Assembly: GCF_010731755.1 (NCBI RefSeq)
Contig: NZ_AP022589.1
Coordinates: 3,224,001 to 3,288,000 of the forward strand
Source of the DNA: Mycolicibacter minnesotensis
GTDB taxonomy: Bacteria; Actinomycetota; Actinomycetes; Mycobacteriales; Mycobacteriaceae
DNA: 64,000 bases
Reading direction: 5' to 3'
Both the position numbers and the translations under genes were made by a program. Positions 19,301 through 28,754 of the stretch are shown one piece after another. The notes beneath the pieces are model-generated. The model saw only the letters and a list, made by a program, of their open reading frames with translations, ran no database searches and was not told where the DNA came from. Within the stretch, counting starts at the first letter, position 1. Each line of letters begins with the position of its first letter.

Positions 19301-21240
19301 GTCAGGATTTCACCGTCGTCGGAGTGGGCGACATGAGCGGCGACGTGTTCGGCAACGGCATGCTGCGCAGCAAACACATCCGGCTGGTGGCGGCCTTCGA
19401 CCATCGGCACATCTTCCTCGATCCCAACCCGGATCCCGCTCCATCCTTCGCTGAGCGGCAACGGATGTTCGACCTGCCCCGGTCCAGTTGGGACGACTAC
19501 GACACGTCACTGATCAGCGCCGGTGGCGGCGTCTACCCTCGGGACCTGAAATCGGTGCCGGTCAGCCCGCAGGTAGCGACCGCGCTGGGGTTCGACGGCG
19601 GCGTCACCGAGCTGACGCCGCCCATGCTGATTCGGGCGATTCTGCGTGCACCGGTTGACTTGCTCTTCAACGGCGGAATCGGCACCTACGTCAAGGCCGA
19701 GTCTGAGTCCGACGCGGATGTGGGCGACCGCGCCAATGATCAGGTGCGGGTCAACGGAAACCAGGTGCGCGCCAAGGTGATCGGCGAAGGCGGGAATCTG
19801 GGTGTCACCCCGCTTGGCCGGGTCGAGTTCGACCTGGCCGGCGGCCGGATCAACACCGATGCCCTCGATAACTCCGCAGGGGTCGACTGCTCCGACCATG
19901 AGGTCAACATCAAGATCTTGATCGATGCCCTGGTCACGGTCGGAAAGGTCGGCACCGCAGACCGGCCGCAGCTGTTGGCTTCGATGACCGATGAGGTCAG
20001 TGCTCTGGTACTGGCCGACAACACCGCACAGAACGACCTGATGGGCACCAGCCGCGCCAACGCCGCGAGCCTGCTGCCGGTGCACGCCGAGCAGATCCGG
20101 CACCTGGTCGCCGATCGTGGCCTCAACCGTGAACTGGAGGCCCTGCCGTCGGAGAAGGAGATCGCCCGACGCGCCGAGGCCGGGCTCGGCATGGCATCCC
20201 CAGAGCTCGCCACACTGATGGCGCACGTCAAACTGACCCTCAAGGCGGCGGTGCTGGCCACCGATCTACCGGACCAAGACGTGTTCGCCAGTCGGCTGCC
20301 GGAGTACTTCCCGCGCGTTCTGCAGCAGCGATTCGGCGCCGAGATCCGGACGCATCAACTGCGTCGCGAGATCGTCACCACGATGCTGATCAACGATGTG
20401 GTGGACACCGCGGGCATCACGTACGCCTACCGGATCACCGAGGACGCCGGCGTGGGTCCGGTCGATGCCGTGCGGGCCTATGTCGCGACCGACGCCATCT
20501 TCGGGGTGGGGGATCTGTGGCGCCGGATTCGCGCCGCCGGTGAGCACGATGGGCTTCCGGTGGCGGTGACCGACCGGATGACCCTGGACCTGCGGAGGCT
20601 CATCGACCGGGCTGGCCGGTGGCTACTGAACTATCGCCCGCAGCCGCTGGCGGTGGGTGCCGAGATCAACCGGTTCGCCGAACAGGTCGCCCAACTGACG
20701 CCGCGGATGTCGGACTGGCTGCGTGGTGACGACGCCGACATCGTCGCCACGCACATTCGCGAGTTCGAACTGCAGGGCGTACCGAGCGACCTGGCCGCAG
20801 ACGTCGCCATCGGCCTGTACCGCTACAGCCTGCTCGACATCATCGACGTGGCCGACATCACCGAACGCGGCGCCGACGAGGTCGCGGACACCTACTTTGC
20901 GCTGATGGATCGGTTGGGCACCGACGGCCTGCTGACCGCGGTCGCGCAACTGCCTCGCGACGATCGTTGGCATGCCTTGGCGCGGTTGGCGATCCGCGAC
21001 GACATCTACAATTCGGTGCGGTCGCTGTGCGTGGATGTGCTGGCGGTCGGGGAACCGGACGAGGACGGGATGCAGAAGATCAGCGAATGGGAATCGACCA
21101 ACGCCTCGCGCGTGCAGCGGGCGCAGCGCACGCTGACCCAGATCTACGAATCCGACCAGCACGATCTGGCGACGCTGTCGGTGGCGGCGCGTCAGATCCG
21201 CAGCATGACCCGCGCGAGCGGACAAGGGGCGGCATCGTGA
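16387..21240 (+). CDS. gdh: NAD-dependent glutamate dehydrogenase, large (180-kDa) class
   Basis: About 1617 residues, the usual size of the L_GDH180 class; converts glutamate to 2-oxoglutarate and ammonium with NAD. The catalytic core includes [50 protein letters not shown] sequence and [17 protein letters not shown], hallmarks of the family. The long N-terminal region is regulatory (ACT-like segments). A GTG at 16381 is in frame, but the ATG at 16387 is better spaced (7 bases) from AGGAGG at 16374-16379. It overlaps the next gene by GTGA. Corresponds to Rv2476c, which is known to be controlled by GarA in mycobacteria. Confidence 0.96.
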   Translation: MTKSTKESTAWTTFPDPSEPQGIPDWVSSAYIQTYRGSHSDSLVSDEPTDTDPASRAAATAVVTPALVAAHARLARTRLPGESRIAIYPADDGCGFGPALQLVTDHGGMLMDSVAVLLHRLGVAYVGIMTPVFAVQRDTAGELRAVEPRSADRADAEEAWIHVQLSPTVNRHTLAETERLLPDVMADVRQVAIDSKAMRNALTELAADVEANTQGHYTAPDRDDVAALLHWLADGHFVLLGYQRGVVRDEHVLVEDAARLGVLALRKSLRPRLIGDNLLTLAQATVPSYMRFSSHTYVVVIREDTGDSIVAHRFVGLFTAGAMNADVFEIPVISHTVRHALALAEKEPGHPGQLLLDIIQTVPRSELFAITPEQLLSMAMAVSDLGSRRGTLLFLRGDRTGRFVSCLVYLPRDRYTTPVRLHMEDILVREFGGVGLEYSARVSEAPWALLHFMVRMSDDPGARAVDTGEANRVRIQGLLAEATRTWGDRLLQTAAQDSIDAEVAEHYAVAFDEIYKQAVTPAEAVGDIAIIEGLADDSVKLVFSDYGEADGGQLAWFLGGHGASLSQLLPMLQCMGVAVLEERPFTVTRADGLQVWIYKFKVSADPTIEIPAAGSARSDAQQRFADGVTAIWEGRAEADRFNELVLRAGLTWQQVVVLRGYAKYLRQARFPYSEHHIASVLNQYPGIARALVALFEALFDPSRTHRSRDAQAAAADVAAGIDAVVSLDTDRVLRAFASLIQATLRTNYFVTRPDSARARNVLALKLDAALIDELPLPRPKFEIFVYSPRVEGVHLRFGFVSRGGLRWSDRREDFRTEILGLVKAQEVKNAVIVPTGAKGGFVVKRPPVPTGNPVADRDAARAEGVACYTLFISGLLDVTDNVDHATGAISAPPQVVRRDSDDAYLVVAADKGTASFSDIANGVAASYGYWLGDAFASGGSVGYDHKEMGITAKGAWESVKRHFREMGVDTQSQDFTVVGVGDMSGDVFGNGMLRSKHIRLVAAFDHRHIFLDPNPDPAPSFAERQRMFDLPRSSWDDYDTSLISAGGGVYPRDLKSVPVSPQVATALGFDGGVTELTPPMLIRAILRAPVDLLFNGGIGTYVKAESESDADVGDRANDQVRVNGNQVRAKVIGEGGNLGVTPLGRVEFDLAGGRINTDALDNSAGVDCSDHEVNIKILIDALVTVGKVGTADRPQLLASMTDEVSALVLADNTAQNDLMGTSRANAASLLPVHAEQIRHLVADRGLNRELEALPSEKEIARRAEAGLGMASPELATLMAHVKLTLKAAVLATDLPDQDVFASRLPEYFPRVLQQRFGAEIRTHQLRREIVTTMLINDVVDTAGITYAYRITEDAGVGPVDAVRAYVATDAIFGVGDLWRRIRAAGEHDGLPVAVTDRMTLDLRRLIDRAGRWLLNYRPQPLAVGAEINRFAEQVAQLTPRMSDWLRGDDADIVATHIREFELQGVPSDLAADVAIGLYRYSLLDIIDVADITERGADEVADTYFALMDRLGTDGLLTAVAQLPRDDRWHALARLAIRDDIYNSVRSLCVDVLAVGEPDEDGMQKISEWESTNASRVQRAQRTLTQIYESDQHDLATLSVAARQIRSMTRASGQGAAS

Positions 21241-21677
21241 GTGACACGGCTGGATCCGTCGGGGAGACCGTGGGCTTCGTGGCATCGGTTCCGGTGCGCT
21301 GGTCGGACATCGACATGTACCAGCACGTGAACCACGCGACCATGGTGACGATGCTCGAAGAGGCGCGGGTGCCCTTCCTGTCGCCGGCCTTTGCCGTGGA
21401 CATCACCAGCGTCGGTCTGCTGATCGCCGAGGTCAAAGTCGCCTACAAAGGACAGCTGCGGCTGACGGATTCGCCGCTGCAGGTGACCATGTGGGTGTCA
21501 CGGCTGCGGACGGTGGACTTCACCATCGGCTACGAGGTGCGTTCGGTACACGCGGCCCCGGACTCGCGGCCGGCCGTGATCGCCGAGACGCAGCTGGCCA
21601 CCTTCAGCATCGACGAGCAGAAGCTGGTGCGACTGTCCCCGGACCATCGCGCCTACCTGGAGAAGTTCATCCGCTGA
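21237..21677 (+). CDS. Acyl-CoA thioesterase, hotdog fold (4HBT)
   Basis: 146 residues. [29 protein letters not shown] carries the D..xHVNH motif of the 4-hydroxybenzoyl-CoA/FadM-type thioesterases, with the catalytic Asp near residue 24. It should hydrolyse acyl-CoA esters in the cytosol. The GTG start overlaps the gdh stop (GTGA, 21237-21240), so translation is coupled. Corresponds to Rv2475c. Chain-length preference is not inferable. Confidence 0.9.
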   Translation: MSDTAGSVGETVGFVASVPVRWSDIDMYQHVNHATMVTMLEEARVPFLSPAFAVDITSVGLLIAEVKVAYKGQLRLTDSPLQVTMWVSRLRTVDFTIGYEVRSVHAAPDSRPAVIAETQLATFSIDEQKLVRLSPDHRAYLEKFIR

Positions 21678-21693
21678 CTGTGCCGGCGCTGGA

Positions 21694-22335
21694 TCATCCC
21701 TCGGTGAGCATGGCGTCGAGAAGTCGGTGCACAACGATGCCCACGTCGGCGCGCGCCTGCTCGCGGTCCTCGGCGGTGGCGATCACCATCGCCGCTTCGT
21801 CGAGTGCGCCGATGAGTACGTGGGCCAGGGCCCGCACGGGCTGGTGGGGGAGTTGTCCCGCCTGCATGGCCGCGCTCAGCAGTTGCTCGGTCATGCCCAA
21901 GCTGTAGCGCTGGGCTACGTCGCGAAAGCCGTCCCAACCCAACACGGTGGGCGCATCGAGCAGCAACAGCTGGCGCACTTCGGGGTCGTCGGCCACCACC
22001 AGCCAGCTTTCGGCCGCCGAGCGTAGCGCCGCGGCGGGAGTGGTGGACGCCGAGGCGGCCACCGCTTCGGCCAGCCGTGCCATGACGTCGGCCTCCACGG
22101 CCTCCACGACCGCCAGGAACAGCCCCGCCTTGTCCGGGAACTGGTGGTACATCGCGCCGCGCGTCACGCCGGCGGTCTCGGCGATCTCGGGGGTTCCCAC
22201 GGCCGCGTAGCCCCGCGCCCCCCACAACGTTCGCGCGGCGGTCATCAGCGCAGCACGGGTGGCCGCCGAACGCTCGGCCTGAGTCCGACGCTTGATTTCC
22301 GTACAGGCTGTTGGTAACTTATCGGCAGGTTGCAC
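21694..22335 (-). CDS. TetR/AcrR-family regulator
   Basis: 213 residues. The DNA-binding domain reads TRAALMTAARTLWGARGYAAVGTPEIAETAGVTRGAMYHQFPDKAGLF (~26-73); the rest is a helical ligand domain. Start GTG 22335 is supported by TAAGAT 6 bases upstream on the minus strand, i.e. a leaderless transcript. It is divergent from the alpha/beta hydrolase with only 22 bases between the start codons, so the promoters overlap and co-regulation is very likely. Position is similar to Rv2472. Effector unknown. Confidence 0.87.
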   Translation of the reverse strand: MQPADKLPTACTEIKRRTQAERSAATRAALMTAARTLWGARGYAAVGTPEIAETAGVTRGAMYHQFPDKAGLFLAVVEAVEADVMARLAEAVAASASTTPAAALRSAAESWLVVADDPEVRQLLLLDAPTVLGWDGFRDVAQRYSLGMTEQLLSAAMQAGQLPHQPVRALAHVLIGALDEAAMVIATAEDREQARADVGIVVHRLLDAMLTEG

Positions 22336-22341
22336 GTAACT

Positions 22342-22347
22342 ATCTTA
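22342..22347 (-). promoter_or_regulatory. -10 element of tetR (leaderless), overlapping hydrolase leader
   Basis: Minus-strand TAAGAT, then 6 bases and GTG 22335. The same bases form the 5' leader of the divergent hydrolase gene, whose AGGAG is at 22348-22352. Nearby TTGGTAACTTATC and TTGCACGTAACTATC form an imperfect direct repeat that may be regulator binding sites. Confidence 0.5.
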
Positions 22348-22357
22348 GGAGCGCCCC

Positions 22358-23200
22358 ATGCCCACCGTCGACATTGACGCCGGAACCATTCACTACGACA
22401 CCGTGGGCCCGAGCGATGGCCGCCCGGTGCTGTTCGTCCACGGTTACGCGATGGGCGCCTCCATGTGGGGTCCGGTGAGCGAACGCCTGGCGGCGCGCAA
22501 CCTGCGCTGCATCGCCCCGAACTGGCCGCTGGGCGCCCATCCGACGGCGTTGCGGCCCGGAGCCGACCGGACCCTGCCGGGTATTGCCGCGATGGTGGAC
22601 GCCTTTATGGCCGCGCTCGACCTCGACGACGTGATCCTGGTGGGCAACGACACCGGCGGCCTGGTCAGTCAGCTGGTCGCGGTCAACCACCCCGGCCGAC
22701 TAGGGGCGCTGGTGTTGACCAGCTGCGATGCCTTCGAGCACTTCCCGCCGCCCATCATCAATCCCTACATTGTGGCCGCCAAGAGCGCGGTCACCTTTCG
22801 TGTTGCGCTGCAGCCGATGCGGCTGCGGCCGTTTCGCAACTACGCCTACGGGCAGCTGGCACACCGCGACATCGACGGCCTGGCACGTGAATGGGTCGCG
22901 CCCGCCCTGAAAGACGCGGGAGTCGCCGAGGACCTGCGCCTGCTGACCAAGTCGCTGAACCAGCAGACTTCCCTCGATGCCGGGGCGCGACTGTCCGGGT
23001 TCGCCAAGCCGGCGCTCATCGCCTGGTCCGCCGACGATCTGTTCTTTCCCGCCGAGGACGGCAGACGCTTGGCGCAAACATTGCCCAACGCGCGTTTCGA
23101 ACTCATCGAGGGTGCACGCACCTACTCGATGATCGATCAGCCGGAACGGCTCGCGGACCTGGTCGCCGAATTCGCCGGCGCAACAAGCGATCGGCACTGA
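22358..23200 (+). CDS. Alpha/beta hydrolase (haloalkane dehalogenase/epoxide hydrolase-like)
   Basis: 280 residues. Oxyanion segment VLFVHGYAMGASMW, nucleophile elbow VGNDTGGLVSQ with Asp rather than Ser as nucleophile, and a late WSADDLFFP acid region. An Asp nucleophile is typical of epoxide hydrolases and haloalkane dehalogenases, which form an ester intermediate. Start ATG 22358 follows a Shine-Dalgarno-like AGGAG. Divergent from and probably repressed by the TetR gene. Where a catalytic His would be expected near the C-terminus I read ARTYSMIDQP, with no His, so catalysis is uncertain. Confidence 0.82.
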   Translation: MPTVDIDAGTIHYDTVGPSDGRPVLFVHGYAMGASMWGPVSERLAARNLRCIAPNWPLGAHPTALRPGADRTLPGIAAMVDAFMAALDLDDVILVGNDTGGLVSQLVAVNHPGRLGALVLTSCDAFEHFPPPIINPYIVAAKSAVTFRVALQPMRLRPFRNYAYGQLAHRDIDGLAREWVAPALKDAGVAEDLRLLTKSLNQQTSLDAGARLSGFAKPALIAWSADDLFFPAEDGRRLAQTLPNARFELIEGARTYSMIDQPERLADLVAEFAGATSDRH

Positions 23201-23213
23201 CCGGACCTCCCGT

Positions 23214-24791
23214 TCAGGCCAGCCACGCCGCCGCGTTGGGCGGCAGCAGGCCTCCGGCCACCGGTGCGCTGGACAACAGCAGCCGGCCCTCCGGCAGATC
23301 TACCGGGCTGTCACCGGCGTTGAGCACACACACCAGTCCGCCGCGCCGAAACGCCAGCATGCCCGCCGGCGTCTCCAGCCAATCGACACGTCGTCCCGCG
23401 AGTTCTTCTCGGCTCTGTCGTATGGCCAGCGCCTGCCGGTAGACCGACAGGGTCGAGCCGGGCTCGCTGCGTTGCCGTTCGACCGTGTGTTGCGCCCAAT
23501 CCGCCGGTATCGGCAGCCAGGTGTGTGGGTTGTCGGAGAAGCCGAACGGCGGAGTGTCTCCCGACCATGGCAGCGGCACTCGACAGCCGTCGCGGCCACG
23601 CTCGGTGTGACCGGAGCGCTCCCACACCGGGTCCTGCAGGGCCGAATCGGGCAGTTCGACATTGGGCAAGCCCAACTCCTGACCGTTGTAGACGAACACC
23701 GCGCCCGGCAGGGCCAGCAGCACCAGGGCCATGGCGTTGGCCCGGTCCAACCCGACGGCTCCGCCCCCGTAGCGGGTGACAGCCCGCTCGACATCGTGGT
23801 TCTCCAATGCCCAGGTGGCACTGGCGCCAACCGAAGCGACCGCGGCCAGGGAGTTGTCGATCGCGCTGCGGATTTCCTCGGCGTCGAAGTCGGCCTGGAG
23901 CAGCCGAAAGTTGAAGGCGAGGTGCAGTTCGTCGGGCCGCAGATACTCGGCGAACGCAGCGTTGTCGTGCACCCATACCTCGCCGACGCTCACCGCGTCC
24001 GGATAGTCGTCGATGACGCGGCGAATCGCTCGGTGAATCGCGTGGACGCCGGGCCGATTGAACCGGGGATCGTCGTCCTGGTGGGCCAGCAGCTTCACAT
24101 CGGTGACCGGCATGTCCGGCAGGCCCGGCGGCTTGGCCATGCCGTGGGACACATCGATGCGGAAACCGTCCACGCCGCGATCCATCCAGAACCGCAGGGT
24201 CCGCTCGAAATCGGCGAAGACCTCTGGATTATCCCAGTTCAGATCCGGTTGTGACACATCGAACAGATGCAGGTACCACTGGCCCGGGCCCTCGGCTTCG
24301 ATGACCCTCGTCCAGGCCGGCCCGCCGAAGATCGACACCCAATTGTTGGGCGGCAGCTGCCCATCGCGGCCTTTGCCGTCGCGGAAGAAGTAGCGGTCGC
24401 GGGCGGGGCTGCCCGGCTTGGCGGCCAACGCCTCGACGAACCAGGGATGCGCCGAACTGGTGTGGTTGGGCACCAGGTCCATAGTCAGCTTGATCCCGCG
24501 TTCGTGCGCGGCAGCCACCAGCCGGTCCAGTGCCGCCAGGTCGCCGAAGAGCGGGTCGATGTCGCGGGGGTCTGCCACGTCGTAGCCGTGATCGGCCATC
24601 GGCGAGACCATCACCGGGTTGAGCCAGAGGGCGTCGACACCCAACCAGCGCAGGTAGTCCAGGTGGGCGGTCACCCCATCCAGATCGCCGACCCCGTCGG
24701 AGTTGCTGTCGGCGAAGGAGCGGGGATAGACCTGGTAGAACACACAGTCTGTCCACCACGGGGCGTGGTCGGGGTGGTCGTGGGCGGTCAT
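23214..24791 (-). CDS. aglA: Alpha-glucosidase, glycoside hydrolase family 13
   Basis: 525 residues. WWTDCVFYQVYPRSFADSNSDGVGDL starts the (beta/alpha)8 barrel. DLVPNHTS, DGFRIDVSHGM (nucleophile Asp), VSVGEVW (acid/base Glu) and ALENHDVERAV (third Asp) are the four conserved GH13 regions. It should release glucose from alpha-1,4 or alpha-1,6 glucosides or trehalose-like sugars in the cytosol. The ATG at 24791 overlaps the glbO stop (ATGA), so it is translated with glbO. Corresponds to Rv2471. Confidence 0.93.
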   Translation of the reverse strand: MTAHDHPDHAPWWTDCVFYQVYPRSFADSNSDGVGDLDGVTAHLDYLRWLGVDALWLNPVMVSPMADHGYDVADPRDIDPLFGDLAALDRLVAAAHERGIKLTMDLVPNHTSSAHPWFVEALAAKPGSPARDRYFFRDGKGRDGQLPPNNWVSIFGGPAWTRVIEAEGPGQWYLHLFDVSQPDLNWDNPEVFADFERTLRFWMDRGVDGFRIDVSHGMAKPPGLPDMPVTDVKLLAHQDDDPRFNRPGVHAIHRAIRRVIDDYPDAVSVGEVWVHDNAAFAEYLRPDELHLAFNFRLLQADFDAEEIRSAIDNSLAAVASVGASATWALENHDVERAVTRYGGGAVGLDRANAMALVLLALPGAVFVYNGQELGLPNVELPDSALQDPVWERSGHTERGRDGCRVPLPWSGDTPPFGFSDNPHTWLPIPADWAQHTVERQRSEPGSTLSVYRQALAIRQSREELAGRRVDWLETPAGMLAFRRGGLVCVLNAGDSPVDLPEGRLLLSSAPVAGGLLPPNAAAWLA

Positions 24792-25189
24792 CAGATCGGC
24801 GCGTTGACCATGAAGTCGGCCGCCGACTGCAGGTAGCGCAGCAGCTCGGCGCGGTGGGCATCGTCGAGGGTCTGGGGGTCGATCTCGTCGACGGCGGTCA
24901 CCATGCAACGCAGCCAGGCGTCGCGCTGCAGGGGGCCTATCCGGTAGGGGATGTGGCGCATCCGCAGTCGCGGGTGCCCGCGCTGGTCGGAGTAGGTACG
25001 TGGCCCGCCCCAGTACTGCTCGAGGAACATGCGCAAGCGCTCTTCGGCGCCATCCATGTCGTCGGCGGGGTACATCGGTCGCAGGATCGGATCCTGGGCG
25101 ACCAGTTGATAAAAGCGCGACACGATGGCGTGAAACGTCTGCGCACCGCCGACGGCGTCATAAAACGAGGGTTCTTCTACCGGCTGCAT
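24791..25189 (-). CDS. glbO: Truncated hemoglobin, group II
   Basis: 132 residues. [38 protein letters not shown] contains the B10 and CD1 Tyr positions; [36 protein letters not shown] holds the proximal His (RH); RDAWLRC holds the conserved G8 Trp. Binds O2/NO at heme and is linked to respiration in mycobacteria. The start at 25189 gives the usual length and has GGTGG upstream; the frame is open 117 bases further but that part is not globin-like. Coupled with aglA. Corresponds to Rv2470. Confidence 0.95.
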   Translation of the reverse strand: MQPVEEPSFYDAVGGAQTFHAIVSRFYQLVAQDPILRPMYPADDMDGAEERLRMFLEQYWGGPRTYSDQRGHPRLRMRHIPYRIGPLQRDAWLRCMVTAVDEIDPQTLDDAHRAELLRYLQSAADFMVNAPI

Positions 25190-25264
25190 CGTCCACCATT
25201 GTGGGGCATCGCCGGGGCCGACCGGTGAACACACAGCAAATAGGCGTGCGACCAGCGCCGAATC

Positions 25265-25963
25265 ATGGTGAACTGTTCGGCGGAGGTCAATGGTGCGACA
25301 ACTCAACCGGCTTCAAGACCGGATATGAAACGTCGGGGCCACCGCACCCCCGGTGCCCCACCGGCGAGCCTGAGCGGGCTTGCCAGCGCTCCATGCCTGC
25401 ACTCGGTCGCTTCCGGGTCGGCGAGCGGCAATGAGGCCGCGTCGATCTGGACTCGACGGCGGGTGTTGCTGCTGAACTCCACCTTCGAGCCGCTGACGGC
25501 ACTTCCGCTACGGCGAGCCGTGGTCATGCTCATCTGCGGCAAGGCCGACATGGTGCATGACGATCCGACCGGCCCGGTGATCCACTCGGCGACCCGAACG
25601 GTGCCGGTGCCCTCGGTGATCCGGCTGCGGACCTATGTCCGGGTGCCCTACCGGGCGCGCATCCCGTTGACCCGCGCCGCGCTCATGCACCGTGACCAGC
25701 ACAGCTGTGCCTACTGCGGCGGCAAGGCCGACACCGTCGACCACGTGGTCCCGCGCAGCCGCGGTGGTGACCACTCCTGGGAGAACTGCGTGGCGGCCTG
25801 CTCGACCTGCAACCACCGCAAGGCCGACCGACTGCTCGCAGAGATCGGCTGGACCCTGCGGTTGGTACCCACCTCGCCCAAGGGACAGCATTGGCGGCTG
25901 TTGGCGGTGATCAACGACCTCGACCCGGTGTGGATGCGCTATCTGGGCGAGGGGGCTGCTTAG
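25265..25963 (+). CDS. HNH endonuclease domain protein
   Basis: Up to 232 residues. After a low-complexity N-terminus, [33 protein letters not shown] starts the conserved part, and [42 protein letters not shown] is a complete HNH nuclease finger with two CxxC pairs. Widespread in actinobacteria, where it is a putative housekeeping nuclease. The start is uncertain: ATG 25265, ATG 25325 and GTG 25463 are all in frame and none has a good ribosome-binding site; the family core begins near 25460. The stop overlaps the convergent neighbour by 3 bases. Corresponds to Rv2469c. Confidence 0.85.
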   Translation: MVNCSAEVNGATTQPASRPDMKRRGHRTPGAPPASLSGLASAPCLHSVASGSASGNEAASIWTRRRVLLLNSTFEPLTALPLRRAVVMLICGKADMVHDDPTGPVIHSATRTVPVPSVIRLRTYVRVPYRARIPLTRAALMHRDQHSCAYCGGKADTVDHVVPRSRGGDHSWENCVAACSTCNHRKADRLLAEIGWTLRLVPTSPKGQHWRLLAVINDLDPVWMRYLGEGAA

Positions 25964-26415
25964 AGCGGCTGCCCGCGCTGCAGCCAGCCGGCCACGAAGC
26001 CGGCCAGCAGGACCGCGAAGCCGCCCATCTCACCGGCGATCAGTAGCACCATCGAGACGTGTAGAGCCGCACCGGGATGCTCGAACTGGTTGGTGGTGTC
26101 CTGCCGGGCCCCGTGCACGATGTAACTGCCGATGGCGGCCACGAAGTAGAACACCAGCACTGCGGCAGCGGTCATGTTCACCCAGGTCGGCCAGGCACTC
26201 AGCTCGACGAAGACCGCGGCCAACAAGGTGGCGAAGGCATACAGCAGCGCGGCGCGGTGCGCGATGTCGACGTAGGGATGGGCGCACCCTTGCGGGCGGG
26301 TGGCCATCTGGCGGTATTTCCACACACCCAGCCCCAGGGCGAGCAGGAATATCAGGCCAGCTGCCATCAGCGTCGCCAAGGTATCGGTGCCCAGTGCGTT
26401 CCCGGTCCACTCCAC
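25960..26415 (-). CDS. Four-helix integral membrane protein, unknown function
   Basis: 151 residues with four hydrophobic segments (LATLMAAGLIFLLALGLGV, AALLYAFATLLAAVFVEL, WVNMTAAAVLVFYFVAAIG, SMVLLIAGEMGGFAVLLAGFVAG). Acidic and His residues lie near the helix ends (IAHRA, EHPG). Position and size match Rv2468c. I do not recognise a function. It lies 13 bases downstream of the carbon-nitrogen hydrolase gene on the same strand, so it probably belongs to that operon. Confidence 0.8.
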   Translation of the reverse strand: MEWTGNALGTDTLATLMAAGLIFLLALGLGVWKYRQMATRPQGCAHPYVDIAHRAALLYAFATLLAAVFVELSAWPTWVNMTAAAVLVFYFVAAIGSYIVHGARQDTTNQFEHPGAALHVSMVLLIAGEMGGFAVLLAGFVAGWLQRGQPL

Positions 26416-26428
26416 GATGAAGCCTCCT

Positions 26429-27355
26429 CTAGCTGTTCTGCAGGGTATTACGCCGATACCAGCGCCGCCCGTGCCAGCGCTGGTAGTGCCACACCGCGGC
26501 GGGCAGGGCTCCGCGGGGGTGCAGCCAGAAGCCGTGCGGTGTGGGCAGGGCAGGTCGACGCTGCAGGGTGATCTCGCCCAGCACCACTCCTTCGCCGGCG
26601 GCGGCGGGCCGTTCGGCGATCACGGTGCCGTCGGCGGCGGCGATGAGGGCGGATCCTTCGAAGTGCCCGCGGTAGGACATCGGTAGCCACGGCATTGCGC
26701 AGGTCAGTGGGCCGGCGTGGGCGGCGTGCACCACCGGCGCGCCGATGTAGCGGGCGAATGTTGCCGCCGCGCGCCCGGCGGTGGCGGCGTTGCTACGTTC
26801 CAGCCGATCGAACAGTCGATGCGGCCGCCACCGGGGAATCGACCACCAACCCGATCCCGTCATCGCTACGTCCACTCGGCCACGTAGACGTCGCACCGTT
26901 TGAGTGCGCATCAGCTCCCAGCAGACCGCGGCGCCGACGGTGCGATCGCCCGCGGTGAGCACACCGTCGTCGTCACCCCCGGTGTAGAACGCGTTCTCCC
27001 ACATCGTCGGTAGGTCTTTGTCGTGTCGACCCACCACGCCGCTGGGATCGGCCAACAGGTAGGCGTTGCGCACATGGCCGTCCAGATCGCGGCACAGGAA
27101 TGAACCGCCGACCAGTGCCCGATGCCGACGAGCCAGGCTGGTCAGCAGCGCGGTGGCCGCGCCGTCCGGTGCCAGCGCCGCGGTGGCCAGTGCCGGCTCA
27201 AAGCCGATTCCGGTGGTGAAGAACTCCGGCAGCGCGATCAGGCGTGCACCGGCTCGGCCCGCCTCGTCGGCGAGACGCTCGCACGCGGCCAGGTTCGCCC
27301 GGACGTCTCCGAGGGTGGCCTCCAACTGGACGGCCGCGGCCAGAACCACCGTCAT
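26429..27355 (-). CDS. Carbon-nitrogen hydrolase (nitrilase superfamily)
   Basis: 308 residues. The Glu-Lys-Cys triad is visible: ALPEFF (E44), GRHDKDLPTMWEN (K113) and GAAVCWELMR (C145). Members hydrolyse amides, nitriles or N-carbamoyl compounds; this branch is not specific enough to name the substrate. ATG 27355 overlaps the RidA stop (ATGA, 27352-27355); the open frame upstream of it lies inside RidA. Coupling to RidA suggests clean-up of an imine- or amide-generating reaction, which is inference. Confidence 0.87.
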   Translation of the reverse strand: MTVVLAAAVQLEATLGDVRANLAACERLADEAGRAGARLIALPEFFTTGIGFEPALATAALAPDGAATALLTSLARRHRALVGGSFLCRDLDGHVRNAYLLADPSGVVGRHDKDLPTMWENAFYTGGDDDGVLTAGDRTVGAAVCWELMRTQTVRRLRGRVDVAMTGSGWWSIPRWRPHRLFDRLERSNAATAGRAAATFARYIGAPVVHAAHAGPLTCAMPWLPMSYRGHFEGSALIAAADGTVIAERPAAAGEGVVLGEITLQRRPALPTPHGFWLHPRGALPAAVWHYQRWHGRRWYRRNTLQNS

Positions 27356-27771
27356 GGCTGCCGCTCCGGGACCAGCGCACAACCCTGCACCTCCAGCAAT
27401 GCCTCGGGTAGGCCGAGCCGCGTTACGCCGATCGACGTCAGCGCCGGCCGGTGCTCGCCGGCCCATGGGGCGTAGACCTGCGCCAACGCCATCGACAGAT
27501 CGTCGATGGCGGTGCTGTAGATCGTCATGGCGACAATGCGCGTCCGGTCCGAGCCCACGGTGGCCAGCATGGCGTCCAGCTTGTCCAAGATCAATGTCAG
27601 CTGGCCGGCCATGTCGGTGTTCGGTATACGGAAGCCCTCTGAGTCAGCTTCCGCGGCAATGATTCCTGACCAATGAACCATGCCCTGGGCGACCACGAGC
27701 TGGGAGATCCCCAAGCTGTCCAACAGTGACGAGGGCAAGTTGCCGACATCGGGGTTGAGGCGCTGGATCAT
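27352..27771 (-). CDS. RidA/YjgF-family protein
   Basis: 139 residues: MIQRLNPDVGNLPSSLLDSLGISQLVVAQGMVHWSGIIAAE, then LDKLDAMLATVGSDRTRIVAMTIYST and ALTSIGVTRLGLPEALLEVQGCAL. It has the Rid fold with the conserved VTRLGLPE..LLEV(Q/E) end. RidA proper uses Arg105 to hydrolyse 2-aminoacrylate imines; here the equivalent TRLGLPEALLE keeps an Arg. GGAG precedes the ATG at 27771. The start codon overlaps the stop of the broken MOSC gene (ATGA), so expression may have depended on that gene. Confidence 0.87.
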   Translation of the reverse strand: MIQRLNPDVGNLPSSLLDSLGISQLVVAQGMVHWSGIIAAEADSEGFRIPNTDMAGQLTLILDKLDAMLATVGSDRTRIVAMTIYSTAIDDLSMALAQVYAPWAGEHRPALTSIGVTRLGLPEALLEVQGCALVPERQP

Positions 27772-28306
27772 GCGGTGTTCTCCTCTGCTGGATGGGGTTT
27801 CGGTTCGAATCGGACGACGTCGCCGACCTGGACTTGGCCTGTTGCAATGATGTTGGCGTACACCCCAGCGCACGCCAGTCTGCCTAGATCCGGGACGGGT
27901 TTGCTGTTGTGTTTGGCGATCGTGCGCAGGGTTGCCCGGTCCAGAGGCACGTCCTTGCCGTGCGCCAGCGTGGACATCACGCACCGCGGCGTCCACATAT
28001 CGACGCTGGCCAGACATTCCCCGCCGATGCCGAGTCGCCCCCGAGCCAGGCGTCTTCGACGAGGCCGGTTGCGGGTGTGTCGATGACCATGGTCGGTCGG
28101 TAGCGGCGCGGGTTGAAATTGGCTGCGGGCTCCAGACTGCGGAGGTGGGCGATCGTTGGGGTAGTGATGAAATGCAGGGGCGTCAGGTCGAAGAACCTGT
28201 GGGCCTGAAGCGGACCGTAGGTCAAGACTTCGTCGCCATCGGCGTTCGTGGTGGTGTGGCTGTAGACACCGGCTTTGGGCAGCCCGGTGGTGGCGTCCCA
28301 GACCAA
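27768..28306 (-). pseudogene. MOSC-domain protein, truncated and frameshifted
   Basis: Two consecutive frames together encode a MOSC (molybdenum cofactor sulfurase C-terminal) protein. The first frame, from about 28306, reads VWDATTGLPKAGVYSHTTTNADG... up to GLVEDAWLGGD. The second continues LGIGGECLASVDMWTPRCVMSTL... to the stop at 27768. Adding one base near 28020-28026 (minus strand) rejoins them as GGDLGIGGECLASV. The first ~35 residues of the family, with the YPVKS motif, are missing: an in-frame TGA at about 28375 and no ATG/GTG precede the remnant. The stop still overlaps the RidA start by ATGA. A sequencing error could explain the frameshift but not the missing N-terminus. Confidence 0.8.
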
Positions 28307-28507
28307 CTCCGTGGCCGCATCGGCAGGCAGGTGTCGGCCAGGCAGCCCTTCCTCACGCTGACTGCCAGTGCGAAGGTACGGCGGTCACCCTAGCGACGGC
28401 GGTTCATGACGCGCAAGGGGCCGATTGAGCCAGTGGTGCGGGCTGATCGCACCGGAGGTGGGGGAGTAATGGGGCCGGGTTCTCGCACCGCGTCATAGGC
28501 CGTGGGA

Positions 28508-28513
28508 TACCGT
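28508..28513 (+). promoter_or_regulatory. -10 element of probable leaderless promoter (ctaJ)
   Basis: TACCGT, 7 bases, then GTG 28521; no ribosome-binding site. The 200 bases upstream of it (28307-28507) hold no convincing gene. Confidence 0.58.
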
Positions 28514-28520
28514 CTACGGC

Positions 28521-28754
28521 GTGAGCCTGTTGGAAACCCTCGGCATCTTCATCGGCATCCCGGTAGCAATGTTCGCATTGCTCGCCGCGCGGACTCTGAC
28601 GCAGAAGGGGCCGCGCGCGGCCGTCTATCAGATGTCCGAGCGGTGGACGCACCCGCCGATTCTCTGGGCGGCGATCGATGAGTCCATCGGCGGCGGACAC
28701 GGCCACGGCAAATCCGAGTTCAGCGTGGGGGGTGGAGCCAGTGGCAACTGGTGA
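28521..28754 (+). CDS. ctaJ: Cytochrome aa3 oxidase accessory subunit CtaJ
   Basis: 77 residues: one transmembrane helix ([23 protein letters not shown]), then [14 protein letters not shown] and a Gly/His-rich end finishing GGGASGNW. This layout matches CtaJ, a small subunit seen in the mycobacterial CIII2CIV2 respiratory supercomplex and encoded close to pepN in M. smegmatis (recalled). It should sit in the membrane at the edge of the oxidase. Starts at a leaderless GTG. The stop overlaps the start of the next gene, so the two are co-translated. Confidence 0.75.
   Translation: MSLLETLGIFIGIPVAMFALLAARTLTQKGPRAAVYQMSERWTHPPILWAAIDESIGGGHGHGKSEFSVGGGASGNW

Noticed and set aside
25285..25365. 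tRNA-Sec-like stretch (CCGG-CTTCAAGA-CCGG with a TCA in the loop) upstream of the HNH gene
   Set aside because: The loop would have 8 bases, no T arm with TTCRANTCC follows and no pairing acceptor stem was found.
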